Source: Aquamicrobium sp. (GTDB taxonomy: Bacteria; Pseudomonadota; Alphaproteobacteria; Rhizobiales; Rhizobiaceae). Taken from it: a DNA stretch of 64,000 nt. The translations under genes and the position numbers were made by a program. Shown here one piece after another: positions 24,887 through 32,174 of this stretch. Within the stretch, counting starts at the first letter, position 1. Each line of letters opens with the position of its first letter. The stretch lies in NCBI RefSeq assembly GCF_023954335.1, contig NZ_JAMLIE010000001.1:1550001-1614000 (forward strand), read 5' to 3'. The notes beneath the pieces were generated by a model, which did no database searches, was not told where the DNA came from, and saw only the letters and a program-made list of their open reading frames with translations.

Positions 24887-25072
24887 TCAGGACCTGCCCA
24901 GCAGACGCTCACCATCCGCCTTGTGATCCCAGCAGAACCAGCGCGCCGGCCGGCCGGCGAGGGAAAAGCCGAAGCCGCCCCATTCCTTGCAGCCAGGGTG
25001 CTCGCAATAGTGCTCCCAGATGCCGGCCGGTGTCGCGACAGGCTGCTCATCTCGGTTGGGCTCGTCGCTCAT
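24887..25072 (-). CDS. Small Cys/His-rich phage protein
   Basis: A 61-residue protein with the pattern [16 protein letters not shown] followed by RWFCWDHK. The four cysteines and two histidines suggest a small zinc-binding fold. Its start overlaps the SRAP gene stop by 4 bp, so both are made from one leftward transcript. Function unknown. Confidence 0.72.
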   Translation of the reverse strand: MSDEPNRDEQPVATPAGIWEHYCEHPGCKEWGGFGFSLAGRPARWFCWDHKADGERLLGRS

Positions 25073-25722
25073 GCTGCTTCCTTCGAAGGCGATTCTACGA
25101 CCATGAGCATATCATCCGGCAACGGCCGCTGGAGCGCCTTCGCCTCGTCCCATGGTGCCGACAGCCAGACGTCGATTTCCTCCGGCGTGGTAAGGATCAC
25201 CGGCATCGCCTTCGGGTGGATAGGCGCGACGACGGCGTTTGGCTCGGTCGTCAGGAAGCCGTAAAGCTCGAAGTCGCCCGGCCCGTCCTTCACCTTGCGC
25301 ACACCATGCCAGCGGGTCCAGATGCCAGCGAAAACGGCAACCGGGCGGTCTTCGTTGATCGCGAACCAGACATTCGGCGTCCGGCCATTCTCGTCTTTTG
25401 TCGGTGACGGCTCGGCAAAGCTCGTCCATGGCACGACGCATCTGCTCTCGACGCCCAGCCAGCGCCGCCAGTGCGGCGAGCCGACATTGCGGGTGTTGGT
25501 GACGCCGCGGTCGGCGCCCTTCACATACTGCGGCGGTGACGGCATGCCCCACTGGAGCGGAGCGATCTCGCGCTCGCCGTCTTCTCCGACGCGCACCACC
25601 GGCGCAAGATAGTTGGGATAGACGTCGCGCGATGGCTCGTTGAAGCCGGTTCGGTCGACCATGGCGCGTGCGAGCTGGCGGATGGCGTCGACGTTCCGGG
25701 TGTAGTTGTAGAGGTTGCACAT
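25069..25722 (-). CDS. SRAP (YedK/HMCES) abasic-site protein
   Basis: A 217-residue SOS-response-associated peptidase. The conserved Cys2 directly after Met (MCNLYNYTR) forms a covalent link to abasic sites in single-stranded DNA. Other motifs: [32 protein letters not shown] with the catalytic Glu region, and HPKAMPVIL with the active-site His. A copy inside a prophage may protect replicating phage DNA. It is the second gene of a short leftward operon at the right end of the element. Confidence 0.92.
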   Translation of the reverse strand: MCNLYNYTRNVDAIRQLARAMVDRTGFNEPSRDVYPNYLAPVVRVGEDGEREIAPLQWGMPSPPQYVKGADRGVTNTRNVGSPHWRRWLGVESRCVVPWTSFAEPSPTKDENGRTPNVWFAINEDRPVAVFAGIWTRWHGVRKVKDGPGDFELYGFLTTEPNAVVAPIHPKAMPVILTTPEEIDVWLSAPWDEAKALQRPLPDDMLMVVESPSKEAA

Positions 25723-25742
25723 GCCGCGATCCTGTCAGCAGC

Positions 25743-25964
25743 CTACGGCGCTGGCAAGGCTTCCCCACCGGACGACGCCGATCTCATGACGCGCATCCGA
25801 TTGCGCAGCTCGATCTGGCTGTTGGTGCGCTCTCTCAGCGCGGCATCGAACGCGGCGATGGCAACGGATGAGTTGTTGGCGAGCGCAAGCGTCTCGATGA
25901 TCTCGCCGCGGTCGTTGACCTGGTGGACTTGGAAATTCCAGTCGAAAATCGTGTGCAGCTTCAT
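25743..25964 (-). CDS. Hypothetical phage protein
   Basis: A 73-residue protein (KLHTIFDWNFQVHQVNDRG...) with a beta-rich first half and a helical second half. The start ATG at 25964 is preferred over 25994. It lies 20 bp upstream of the SRAP gene in the same direction. No domain is recognised. Confidence 0.55.
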   Translation of the reverse strand: MKLHTIFDWNFQVHQVNDRGEIIETLALANNSSVAIAAFDAALRERTNSQIELRNRMRVMRSASSGGEALPAP

Positions 25965-27898
25965 GGTATCCTCGTAGGTTCCGGTGTGCCGCACCGCCGA
26001 GGAACATATTCCTCAAAAGCGATCAGCGTCAAGCTGGCTGACATCGCACAATTCACAGATCGAGATTTCTGTGGACGGGGGAACATGGCAGGAACCCTTT
26101 CCCCCAATTTTCCCCCACTTCCCCCTGCAAGTTCCTGCATCGTTCTGCAAGAACCTGCATGAACCTGCAAGTTTGCCCCCTTGCCAAACGCCCGGAAACG
26201 CTTAGAAAGCGCGGTACGGAGAGGTGGCCGAGTGGTCGAAGGCGCTCCCCTGCTAAGGGAGTAGGCTCCAAAAGGGCCTCGTGGGTTCGAATCCCATCCT
26301 CTCCGCCACTTCAGTCCCTGAGTGGGCACTGAGTTTACGCCACTTCCCGCCACGAGCGTCTGTAGCAGCCGGGACTTCGATCCCATGATACGAACCTCGC
26401 CCTCGGCGACCTCGACACGCTGAGCAAGCGCGCGCAGGTGATCGCGGCGATAGCCTCCACCTTCCAGCCGGATACGTTGGCGCGCTGTCGTGGCGAACTT
26501 TCGAAGCATCTGCGGCGTGACGGCCTTTTGCCCCGAGTTCTGGAGCATGGCCTGCGCCCGGTCGGAATCCACCTTGGCCTGGTCACGAATGGCTTTGAGG
26601 CCGTCGATGCGGTCTTTCAGCGCCGGATCGTTCAGATCGGCAACACCTGACTCGATGGCGTCATAGAGGCGTTTGAGCCGCAGTTCCGATTCGGCTGAGC
26701 GCTTGTTCAATTCGGCGATATGCTCGCGGCGGCGCTCGGCATGTTCTTCCCTGCGGTCGAGCGCGGCGGCAAGAATCATTTTCAGACGCTCGGGCCGGAG
26801 AAGCTGCTTTTCAAGGTGATTGACGACCAGATCGTCCAGCTTCTCCATCGGAACGGCCATGCCACTGCACGCGGTCGGTCCCTGTCGCGCTTTCATCGAG
26901 CAGGCGTAATAGCGATAGCGCCCGCCCTTGCCGGTGCGGATGGTCATGGCCCCACCGCACTTGGCGCAATGGATCAGGCCGGTCAGCATGGTCGGGCCGC
27001 TGATGACGCGGGCGGGCATGACCTTGGGATTGCGCGCCTTGAGCAGCTTCTGCACGGTGTCGAACGTGTCACGGTCGATGATCGGCGGGACGGGAACCAT
27101 CACGATCTCGCTGACCGGCTTCAATTCCTTGGTCTTGCTGCGTTTGTTGAACTCATGCTCGCCCATATAGGTGCGGCGGGTCAGGATGCGGTGAACCTGC
27201 CCGATGCCCCAACGCCCGCCGTCGCGGGTGAAGATGCGGCGGCTATTGAGATAGGAAACGATGTTCTTCACGCCCATCTGGCCGGTGGTGCCGTCGCCTT
27301 CCAGCGCGAGGCGATAGATCAGCCGCACCGTGTCGGCGTGCAGCGGGTCGATTTCCAGCTTCTTCTTGGTCTTGGCCCCGCGCTGCTCGGCGGCGACGGT
27401 GCGATAGCCGATAGGAGGAAGCGAGCCGTTCCAGAAGCCTTGGCGGGCATTCTCCTTCAAGGCCCGCATGACGTGCTTGGCATTTTCCTTGGACTGGTAT
27501 TCATCGAACAGCGCCATGATCTGCCGCATCATGACGTGCATAGGGTCATCCCCCATTTCCTGGGTGATCGAGACCAGCTTCACGCCATTCTTCGCCAGCT
27601 TGCGGACATAGAACTCAAGCTCGAAGTGATCGCGGAAGAACCGGCTGAACGAATGGACCACGACGACATCGAACGGCGCGGGCTTGCTGGTCCCCGCCTC
27701 AATCATGCGCTGGAACTCGGGGCGGCGGTCGTTCGTGGCTGATGCGCCGGGTTCGATGAAAGTCTCGACCAGTTGCAGACCACGGGATTCGCAATAGGCT
27801 TCACCCTGCCGTTTCTGGTCGGGAATGGAGACATCATGCTCGGCCTGCCGCGCCGTCGAAACGCGCAGATAGAGGGCGGCGCGCAGCGGCACGGTCAT
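25961..27898 (-). CDS. Large serine recombinase, frame continuing through tRNA-Ser
   Basis: A resolvase/recombinase protein. The catalytic domain starts at ALYLRVSTARQ (Ser nucleophile) with VVVHSFSRFFRD. A Recombinase domain spans about residues 165-280. A zinc ribbon follows (IHCAKCGGAMTIRTG ... YYACSMKA), then a coiled coil to about residue 500. ATG 27898 follows AAGGAGACATCACC. No stop occurs before the tRNA: the frame crosses 26308-26218 in antisense (giving WRRGWDSNPRG) and ends at 25961, for 645 residues in all. The last 115 or so are encoded by tRNA and prophage DNA and are probably not native. It is the likely integrase of the second element. Confidence 0.88.
   Translation of the reverse strand: MTVPLRAALYLRVSTARQAEHDVSIPDQKRQGEAYCESRGLQLVETFIEPGASATNDRRPEFQRMIEAGTSKPAPFDVVVVHSFSRFFRDHFELEFYVRKLAKNGVKLVSITQEMGDDPMHVMMRQIMALFDEYQSKENAKHVMRALKENARQGFWNGSLPPIGYRTVAAEQRGAKTKKKLEIDPLHADTVRLIYRLALEGDGTTGQMGVKNIVSYLNSRRIFTRDGGRWGIGQVHRILTRRTYMGEHEFNKRSKTKELKPVSEIVMVPVPPIIDRDTFDTVQKLLKARNPKVMPARVISGPTMLTGLIHCAKCGGAMTIRTGKGGRYRYYACSMKARQGPTACSGMAVPMEKLDDLVVNHLEKQLLRPERLKMILAAALDRREEHAERRREHIAELNKRSAESELRLKRLYDAIESGVADLNDPALKDRIDGLKAIRDQAKVDSDRAQAMLQNSGQKAVTPQMLRKFATTARQRIRLEGGGYRRDHLRALAQRVEVAEGEVRIMGSKSRLLQTLVAGSGVNSVPTQGLKWRRGWDSNPRGPFGAYSLSRGAPSTTRPPLRTALSKRFRAFGKGANLQVHAGSCRTMQELAGGSGGKLGERVPAMFPRPQKSRSVNCAMSASLTLIAFEEYVPRRCGTPEPTRIP
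26181..26208 (+). promoter_or_regulatory. Element-borne promoter copy for tRNA-Ser (attR)
   Basis: TTGCCA (26181-26186) and TAGAAA (26203-26208) with 16-bp spacing repeat the promoter layout at attL. The -10 lies in the 66-bp core and the -35 lies outside it, so the -35 is element DNA. Integration thus left the intact tRNA under a promoter completed by the element. Confidence 0.45.
26193..26258. repeat. attR: 66-bp direct repeat, within the intact tRNA-Ser
   Basis: Identical to 15405-15470, 10788 bp away. Weaker similarity continues upstream on both sides (TGCAAG, TTGC and CTTGCCAAA blocks), so the element carries an imitation of the host sequence beyond the core. This is the right junction of the integrated element. 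Confidence 0.92.
26218..26308 (+). tRNA. tRNA-Ser (GCU anticodon), intact, CCA encoded
   Basis: A 91-nt class II tRNA: acceptor GGAGAGG/CCTCTCC, D arm, anticodon loop CTGCTAA (anticodon GCT), a long variable arm, T arm GGGTTCGAATCCC, and CCA at 26306-26308. Depending on where crossover fell, part or all of its 5' half comes from the prophage, while the 3' half is host. Confidence 0.97.
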
Positions 27899-27956
27899 GG
27901 TGATGTCTCCTTCACAATCGTGGCTCGGCCCCAACCATCGGACCGCATGGACGCGC

Positions 27957-28265
27957 TCAGGCCGCTTTCTCCAACGGGCGCGCGCGCTCAACTCGTTCGC
28001 GCTCCTTGGGCGTGTTCATCACCTCCCAAAGATCGCTTCGCCGCTGCACGTTGAGCCAGAAGTCAGGGCTGGTGCCGAACACGCGGGCCAGGATCAGCGC
28101 TGTCGCCGCCGTCACGTTCCTGCGATTGCCGCATAGCTCGTTGACGTGCTTGCGCTGGACGCCCATCGCCTCGGCAAGCGCGCCCTGTGTCAGCCCCATC
28201 GGCTGCATGAACTCCTCGGTCAGTATCTCGCCGACGGTCGCCGGCTTGCGCTTGGTGGTCAGCAT
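27957..28265 (-). CDS. higA: HigA-family antitoxin
   Basis: A 102-residue helix-turn-helix antitoxin. The XRE domain spans residues 10-70 (VGEILTEEFMQPMGLTQ, GALAEAMGVQRKHVNELC, FGTSPDFWLNVQ). It lies 13 bp after higB in the same direction. The toxin-first order is the standard higBA layout, and the antitoxin should repress the operon promoter. It probably stabilises the mobile element. Confidence 0.92.
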   Translation of the reverse strand: MLTTKRKPATVGEILTEEFMQPMGLTQGALAEAMGVQRKHVNELCGNRRNVTAATALILARVFGTSPDFWLNVQRRSDLWEVMNTPKERERVERARPLEKAA

Positions 28266-28278
28266 GTTCGCCTCACTT

Positions 28279-28575
28279 TCATCGGTAACTGTGGTCGTCC
28301 AGATAAATCCCGTCAGCCTCACCGCGCTCACCATCCCAGCGGAAGATCAACCGCCATTGCTGGTTGACGCGGATCGAATGCAGTCCTGCCAGATTGCCGC
28401 GCAGCTTCTCGAAGTGATTGCTGGGCGGCACGCGCAAGTCCTGATCGGTCACGGCGTCGTCAATCATCTGGAGCTTGCGGAACAAGCGGGCCTCAAGATC
28501 GGGCGGGATGTTGCGGGAACGAACATCATCCACAAAGAAGGCCCGAAGCCAGTCGTCCCGAAAGCCTACGATCAC
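28279..28575 (-). CDS. higB: HigB-type toxin (RelE/ParE superfamily)
   Basis: A 98-residue mRNA-interferase-like toxin. Family features: an N-terminal helical region (FVDDVRSRNIPPDLEARLF), LRVPPSNHFEKLRGNLAG, and the C-terminal WRLIFRWDG plus YLDDHSYR. HigB-type toxins cut mRNA on the ribosome. It is paired with higA directly downstream. Confidence 0.92.
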   Translation of the reverse strand: MIVGFRDDWLRAFFVDDVRSRNIPPDLEARLFRKLQMIDDAVTDQDLRVPPSNHFEKLRGNLAGLHSIRVNQQWRLIFRWDGERGEADGIYLDDHSYR

Positions 28576-28636
28576 AGGTTCACTCCAACAATGGGCATAT
28601 GTACCACACTATAACTCACATTGCAACGGAAACGGC

Positions 28637-28906
28637 TCAACTGTCCGGGCCAAACAATTCATCGAACAGGTCGCCAAACCATCGCTCGAACACCTCAATC
28701 TCGGCTTCCGTAACCGGAACAGGGTCGGGCCAGTCGTCGGTCACGGTCCATGTACTGAGGTCGTGTTTCGGCGGTCTGCCGGGGAACGGCCACGAATAGC
28801 CCAGCAATTCCTCAAGCTGCTCCGACGCCGTGGGCGGGCGTTTGACACGCCGGGACCGGGATGCCGCCTCCGGCTTGCTGTCCCTGCGATCAGAGGGCAT
28901 CGGCAT
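28637..28906 (-). CDS. Conserved hypothetical of the element backbone
   Basis: An 89-residue acidic protein (LEELLGYSWPFPGRPPKHD..., then EIEVFERWFGDLFDELF). It overlaps the end of alpA by 17 bp, so it is in the alpA operon. The acidic C-terminus and its place between alpA and higBA suggest an element-specific accessory protein. No domain is recognised. Confidence 0.62.
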   Translation of the reverse strand: MPMPSDRRDSKPEAASRSRRVKRPPTASEQLEELLGYSWPFPGRPPKHDLSTWTVTDDWPDPVPVTEAEIEVFERWFGDLFDELFGPDS

Positions 28907-29108
28907 CGAACTCGCTGCGCGGCCTCCACCTGACGGGATCGGCGACCCAGTGATTGATGTCGGATTCCTTCCATCCCGCGCCGTTGGCGCTGATTTTGAG
29001 CTGGGGCGGGAACGTGCCCTCGGCGATCTTACGGTAGATGGTGGACCGGGACAGCCCGGTGCGGGCGAGAACGGTCTTCAAACGGACGATACGGTCTGGT
29101 TGGCGCAT
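28890..29108 (-). CDS. alpA: AlpA-family excision regulator
   Basis: A 72-residue MerR-like helix-turn-helix protein (RIVRLKTVLARTGLSRSTIYRKIAEG..., then WKESDINHWV). AlpA proteins activate integrase genes or assist excision of prophages and integrative elements. It stands upstream of the serine recombinase and higBA in the same direction and is the probable switch for mobilisation of this second element. Confidence 0.9.
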   Translation of the reverse strand: MRQPDRIVRLKTVLARTGLSRSTIYRKIAEGTFPPQLKISANGAGWKESDINHWVADPVRWRPRSEFDADAL

Positions 29109-29229
29109 GGTCGTGCTGCCTCCTGCTGGTCGTTTTTGACGATTGCAGAGACCAGACAGAGCAACGAATTATCGTTGTGCAATAGATATTTAGTTGGCGT
29201 AGTAGTGTGGCGTAGAAGCGACGGTAAAT

Positions 29230-29450
29230 AGGATGGTTCTACGGCCCGACTCTCCACCCATGCCGTATTCGATGCTATGGATGAACATGAGTTTTGCGCT
29301 GGGCGGCATCCTGATTCGAGCGGGATTTCCCGGCTGCGGTTGGCGAGGATGGATTCCAGTTGAGGATTTCTACGGATGCGCCAAAAGTGCGAGGCATGGC
29401 CCTCTCGGCGTTCCGGCCGTCATGTTGCACGTTTCGGGAGTTTTGCGAAC
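29230..29450 (-). pseudogene. Diverged remnant of a traA 3' end
   Basis: Bases from 29230 align with the region from 34370, which encodes the end of traA. Shared blocks in the same order and orientation include AGGA-GGTT-TAC--CCCGA, GAGTT...CCTGA-TCGA, GGATTCCA--TG-GGA and TCTCGGCG. Identity by eye is about two-thirds with small gaps. On the minus strand it reads like a decayed TraA C-terminus. The rest of 29109-29658 contains no credible gene. Confidence 0.42.
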
Positions 29451-29658
29451 TGAAGCGTGCTGGGCCAGAGCAGGTCAAGGGCAAGGAGCGTTTCGAGGGC
29501 TTCGCCCAGACGTTTGCCATTCGGCTTCAGCAGAGCAGCAGCTTCCTGAGCGAGATCCCCGACGATATTGCAGCATCACCGACAAAAGAAAACGATAGTC
29601 GATGTGACCTTTGATCCCTCCGATTTACACTTGAGGCAACGTATTTGGTCCTACGGGG

Positions 29659-29994
29659 TCAATCGTCGAGCAGGCCGCCGTCATTCAGGATTTCGGCGTT
29701 GGTCCCGAGAAAGTAGTGCCGGCGCTTTCCATCCTTCACGACGCTATACCCGACCGTGCACTGTACCGGCTCGATCTCACTGAGCGCCGGACGAACGATC
29801 TCCCGGAAGACAGCATGCGCCTGGCGGACATCGCCATCCTCATGAAGGACGATCCAGAACGGCATTTCCTTGTAGTGGGAATGCAACTCCCCGTTGGCAT
29901 CCTTCCAGGCTCGGCCGGTCTCGCTGCGAACCTTCGCCAGAAGGTCGTCGTGGATCGGATTTATCCTCTTCCAGTCTATCTCTGTCCAATGCAC
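29659..29994 (-). CDS. Hypothetical protein of cargo operon
   Basis: A 111-residue protein with no recognised family (HWTEIDWKRINPIHDDLL..., KEMPFWIVLHEDGDV). It has a mixed alpha/beta pattern and no signal peptide. It lies 26 bp downstream of the ComJ-like gene and is the last of four leftward cargo genes, so a related immunity-type role is possible by context only. Confidence 0.62.
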   Translation of the reverse strand: MHWTEIDWKRINPIHDDLLAKVRSETGRAWKDANGELHSHYKEMPFWIVLHEDGDVRQAHAVFREIVRPALSEIEPVQCTVGYSVVKDGKRRHYFLGTNAEILNDGGLLDD

Positions 29995-30020
29995 GACTCG
30001 TCCTCCGCCTGCGGCCGCTT

Positions 30021-30491
30021 CTATTTCGCCGCTTCGGCGTCGCGGCGCAGGACCGTATCGGCGGTGATGTCGCCGCCCTTCTTCAGGATGCGGAACTCCG
30101 GCGTGGCGCTCTGCGAGAAGGTCAGCCGCAGCGTATAGGCATGGTCGCTTCCGCCTGAAAACGCCTGCCAGGTGAGGTTATAGCTCCCATTCGGAACAAC
30201 GACGCTGTGCGGATCGAAGATGGCGCCGATTTGCAACGGGCCGGCGACGTAGAAGGGAACCTGCACCGCCCACAGCGCCTGCGGGTCCGGAACGGCGCCA
30301 CGGGAGACCTCGACCTGTATCCGGCACTCGCCGTCATGATCCGGCACGCCGAAGGAAACGAGGCCGTCCGACCAGGCAAAGCCTTGCGCCACATGCTCGT
30401 CGGTCCACAGCAGGCCGATCCCCGCATGGCTTTCAGTCTGGACCAGCACCTGCGTGTATAAGATAGTCGCTGGGAAATCAGCCAGCATCAT
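30021..30491 (-). CDS. ComJ/Nin-like nuclease-inhibitor protein
   Basis: A 156-residue protein resembling B. subtilis ComJ (Nin), the inhibitor of the nuclease NucA. The recalled family pattern is seen: LWTDEHVAQGFAWSDGLVSF, then VPFYVAGPLQIGAIFD and VPNGSYNLTWQAF. No NucA-like nuclease is nearby, so it could be an orphan immunity protein against a nuclease toxin of other cells. It overlaps the 162-residue gene by 4 bp, which supports a single operon. Confidence 0.66.
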   Translation of the reverse strand: MMLADFPATILYTQVLVQTESHAGIGLLWTDEHVAQGFAWSDGLVSFGVPDHDGECRIQVEVSRGAVPDPQALWAVQVPFYVAGPLQIGAIFDPHSVVVPNGSYNLTWQAFSGGSDHAYTLRLTFSQSATPEFRILKKGGDITADTVLRRDAEAAK

Positions 30492-30976
30492 GCGTCATCT
30501 CCTTGCGGATCACGACCGGCGATCGTGTAGCGCCTGCCCATTTCAACGAGATAGTCGGACCGCTTTCCCTTGAAATAGTCTTCACGGGCATAGTCGTGGA
30601 AATCATACGCGAAGATGCCGGCCGAGCGAATGGCTTCCAGCGTCGGCTGGGGAGCGAAGATGACGAAGAACTCATGTTCGAGCGGCTGCCAGATATAGGT
30701 TCGCGCTGCCTCGAACGCGACCAGAACGCTTTCATAACCGAGGGCGAAGGACTGGCGTCCGGCTTCATCCAAGCTCAATCCCGCGAGGTGAAGTGGTTCC
30801 CGTTGATACTGGCAGCTCCAGAGTTCCGCCTGCTCGGCTCCCACCAGCCTGCCGACAGCGGCGATTTCGGCGGGAATTGCCAATTCGGGAAACGGTCGCG
30901 CCGCAAGACCGGCGGCGCGGATCGCCCTGGCGTCGAGCTCTGCCCCGTCGGGAATGAATCGTGCAAAGCTGTCCAT
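30488..30976 (-). CDS. Hypothetical protein of cargo operon
   Basis: A 162-residue protein of unknown family (DSFARFIPDGAELDARA..., then AARTYIWQPLEHEFFVIFA). It has no signal peptide or membrane segment. Its stop overlaps the ComJ-like start (ATGA), and the upstream 130-residue gene ends 14 bp before it. It could be a second immunity-type protein, but this is inferred from context. Confidence 0.65.
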   Translation of the reverse strand: MDSFARFIPDGAELDARAIRAAGLAARPFPELAIPAEIAAVGRLVGAEQAELWSCQYQREPLHLAGLSLDEAGRQSFALGYESVLVAFEAARTYIWQPLEHEFFVIFAPQPTLEAIRSAGIFAYDFHDYAREDYFKGKRSDYLVEMGRRYTIAGRDPQGDDA

Positions 30977-30990
30977 TTCGTTTCCTTTCG

Positions 30991-31383
30991 TCAGCGTTCT
31001 CTCCTGCGTTCACTGACGATTTCCTCGGCCTGGAGCGGACCATCGCACAGCGACAGGCTCGTCCAGGAATGGTTCCGGTCAATGAGGCTCCGCCATTCGA
31101 TGCCGAGGCGCAACGGGCCGTCCTGCGTCTGAAGATCGAGAATCGTACCCAGCCAGTCTCCCTCCTCGTGCCACAGCACACCCTCGTGGAGGGTCACATC
31201 TTCCGGGCGAAACGTAGCGGCCAGCCGGTAATCCATGGATTCGTCGCTGCGAAGCGCATCGTCGCAATGGAACAGCTCGAAGACGAAGCGCACCCGTCCG
31301 GCGTCATCCTGCGTGATCGCATCCACGCCCTTGTCGTCCAGATCGTAGGTGTCGATGAAATCTTGCAAAGAGGCGCTCAGCAT
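30991..31383 (-). CDS. Hypothetical protein, first gene of cargo operon
   Basis: A 130-residue acidic protein (SASLQDFIDTYDLDDKG..., VRFVFELFHCDD, LHEGVLWHEEGDWLG) with a beta-rich core. The start ATG at 31383 is chosen because longer frames run into the tRNA-like sequence upstream. It leads the four-gene leftward operon. No family is recognised. Confidence 0.65.
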   Translation of the reverse strand: MLSASLQDFIDTYDLDDKGVDAITQDDAGRVRFVFELFHCDDALRSDESMDYRLAATFRPEDVTLHEGVLWHEEGDWLGTILDLQTQDGPLRLGIEWRSLIDRNHSWTSLSLCDGPLQAEEIVSERRRER

Positions 31384-31466
31384 CGTCCTGCCCGGTTGTT
31401 CACGCGATAATCTGGCGCCCGCATCATGCACAGCAGATCGTGAGGATGCATCCACCCGCTCCAGAG

Positions 31467-31581
31467 ACGAGGCGACAGGATTCGAACCTGCGCGCGCCGT
31501 GAGAGTCCTGAAGGCCTCAAAGCCCGGAGCGGGCCTCTTTCGAAGCCGCCGCCCGCGATAAACCTCTCTGCCACGCCTCGT
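31467..31581 (-). tRNA. Atypical 115-nt tRNA-like sequence (Ser/Sec-like, CGA-type loop)
   Basis: On the minus strand, ACGAGGCG and CGCCTCGT form a perfect 8-bp acceptor. A T arm (GCAGG TTCGAAT CCTGT) abuts it, giving the 13-bp 8+5 stack seen in bacterial tRNA-Sec. A candidate anticodon loop TTCGAAA (CGA) follows a D-arm-like segment. The anticodon stem has mismatches, the central and variable part is about 20 nt too long for tRNA-Ser, and CCA is absent. It could be a decayed tRNA-Ser, an allo-tRNA-like gene or an attachment-site relic. It lies in the 339-bp space between divergent cargo genes, which is otherwise empty. Confidence 0.45.
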
Positions 31582-31722
31582 ATGTGCCAATATAGCCATT
31601 TGCAGCAAAGATGTAACCGTCTGGCGGTTTGCCCGGCTTGGCGGGACCTTTATGCTTGCGTGACGATTCGATCTGCAATCCTCGGAGGCGATTCACTGCA
31701 CGAAAATACCGGAACCGGCCCG

Positions 31723-32172
31723 ATGATCGACTTGCGCAACGCCCGCGGCCTGCCGGGCTCCGTTCCCTATCTTGCGCTCGCCGGCCTGTTCGTGGCGTCG
31801 CAGTTCGCCTTGCCCCTGTACGAGTTTCTGCCGGCCGTTCCACTCGTGGCGTCGATGGCGCTGTTGGCGGTCGGGCTCTACTGGTTGATCGCCATGGCCT
31901 GCCTGCGCTCGGCCCCGCGCATCTGGCGTCCCGAAAGCACCTGGTATCGCGCCAACCTGAAGCCGTTCGCGGCGGACGAGCGGGATGCGTTGGCTTCCGC
32001 CATTCGCGATGAACTCGCGCCGCGCCTGCAACGCGAATTGATGATCATGGCCGCGACCGGCGCGGCTGTGGGCACGATGGATTTCAGCACGGTCGCCATC
32101 GTGCTGGCGGCCCTCTGCATGTGGCTGGCCGGATCGCTTCTCGGCCTTCGGCGAGGCGGTGAAAGGGACTGA
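31723..32172 (+). CDS. Membrane protein of cargo operon
   Basis: A 149-residue protein. Two hydrophobic segments at about 14-55 (YLALAGLFVASQFALPLYEF; LVASMALLAVGLYWLIAMAC) and a hydrophobic C-terminal part at 110-142 suggest three or four membrane spans. It is followed 2 bp later by the DUF3396 gene, so the pair is probably an operon. Function unknown. Confidence 0.65.
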   Translation: MIDLRNARGLPGSVPYLALAGLFVASQFALPLYEFLPAVPLVASMALLAVGLYWLIAMACLRSAPRIWRPESTWYRANLKPFAADERDALASAIRDELAPRLQRELMIMAATGAAVGTMDFSTVAIVLAALCMWLAGSLLGLRRGGERD

Positions 32173-32174
32173 CC

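Noticed and set aside
15485..26000. Complete, inducible phage
   Set aside because: Integrase, recombination and lysis genes are present, but no terminase, portal, capsid or tail genes and no recognisable repressor.
26050..26330. Protein-like text WRRGWDSNPRG near the tRNA
   Set aside because: This is antisense translation of tRNA-Ser, a familiar artefact, not a conserved domain. It was used only to judge the recombinase C-terminus.
29233..29614. Two + strand frames in the alpA-cargo gap
   Set aside because: They lie over the decayed traA-like segment and have no recognisable products.
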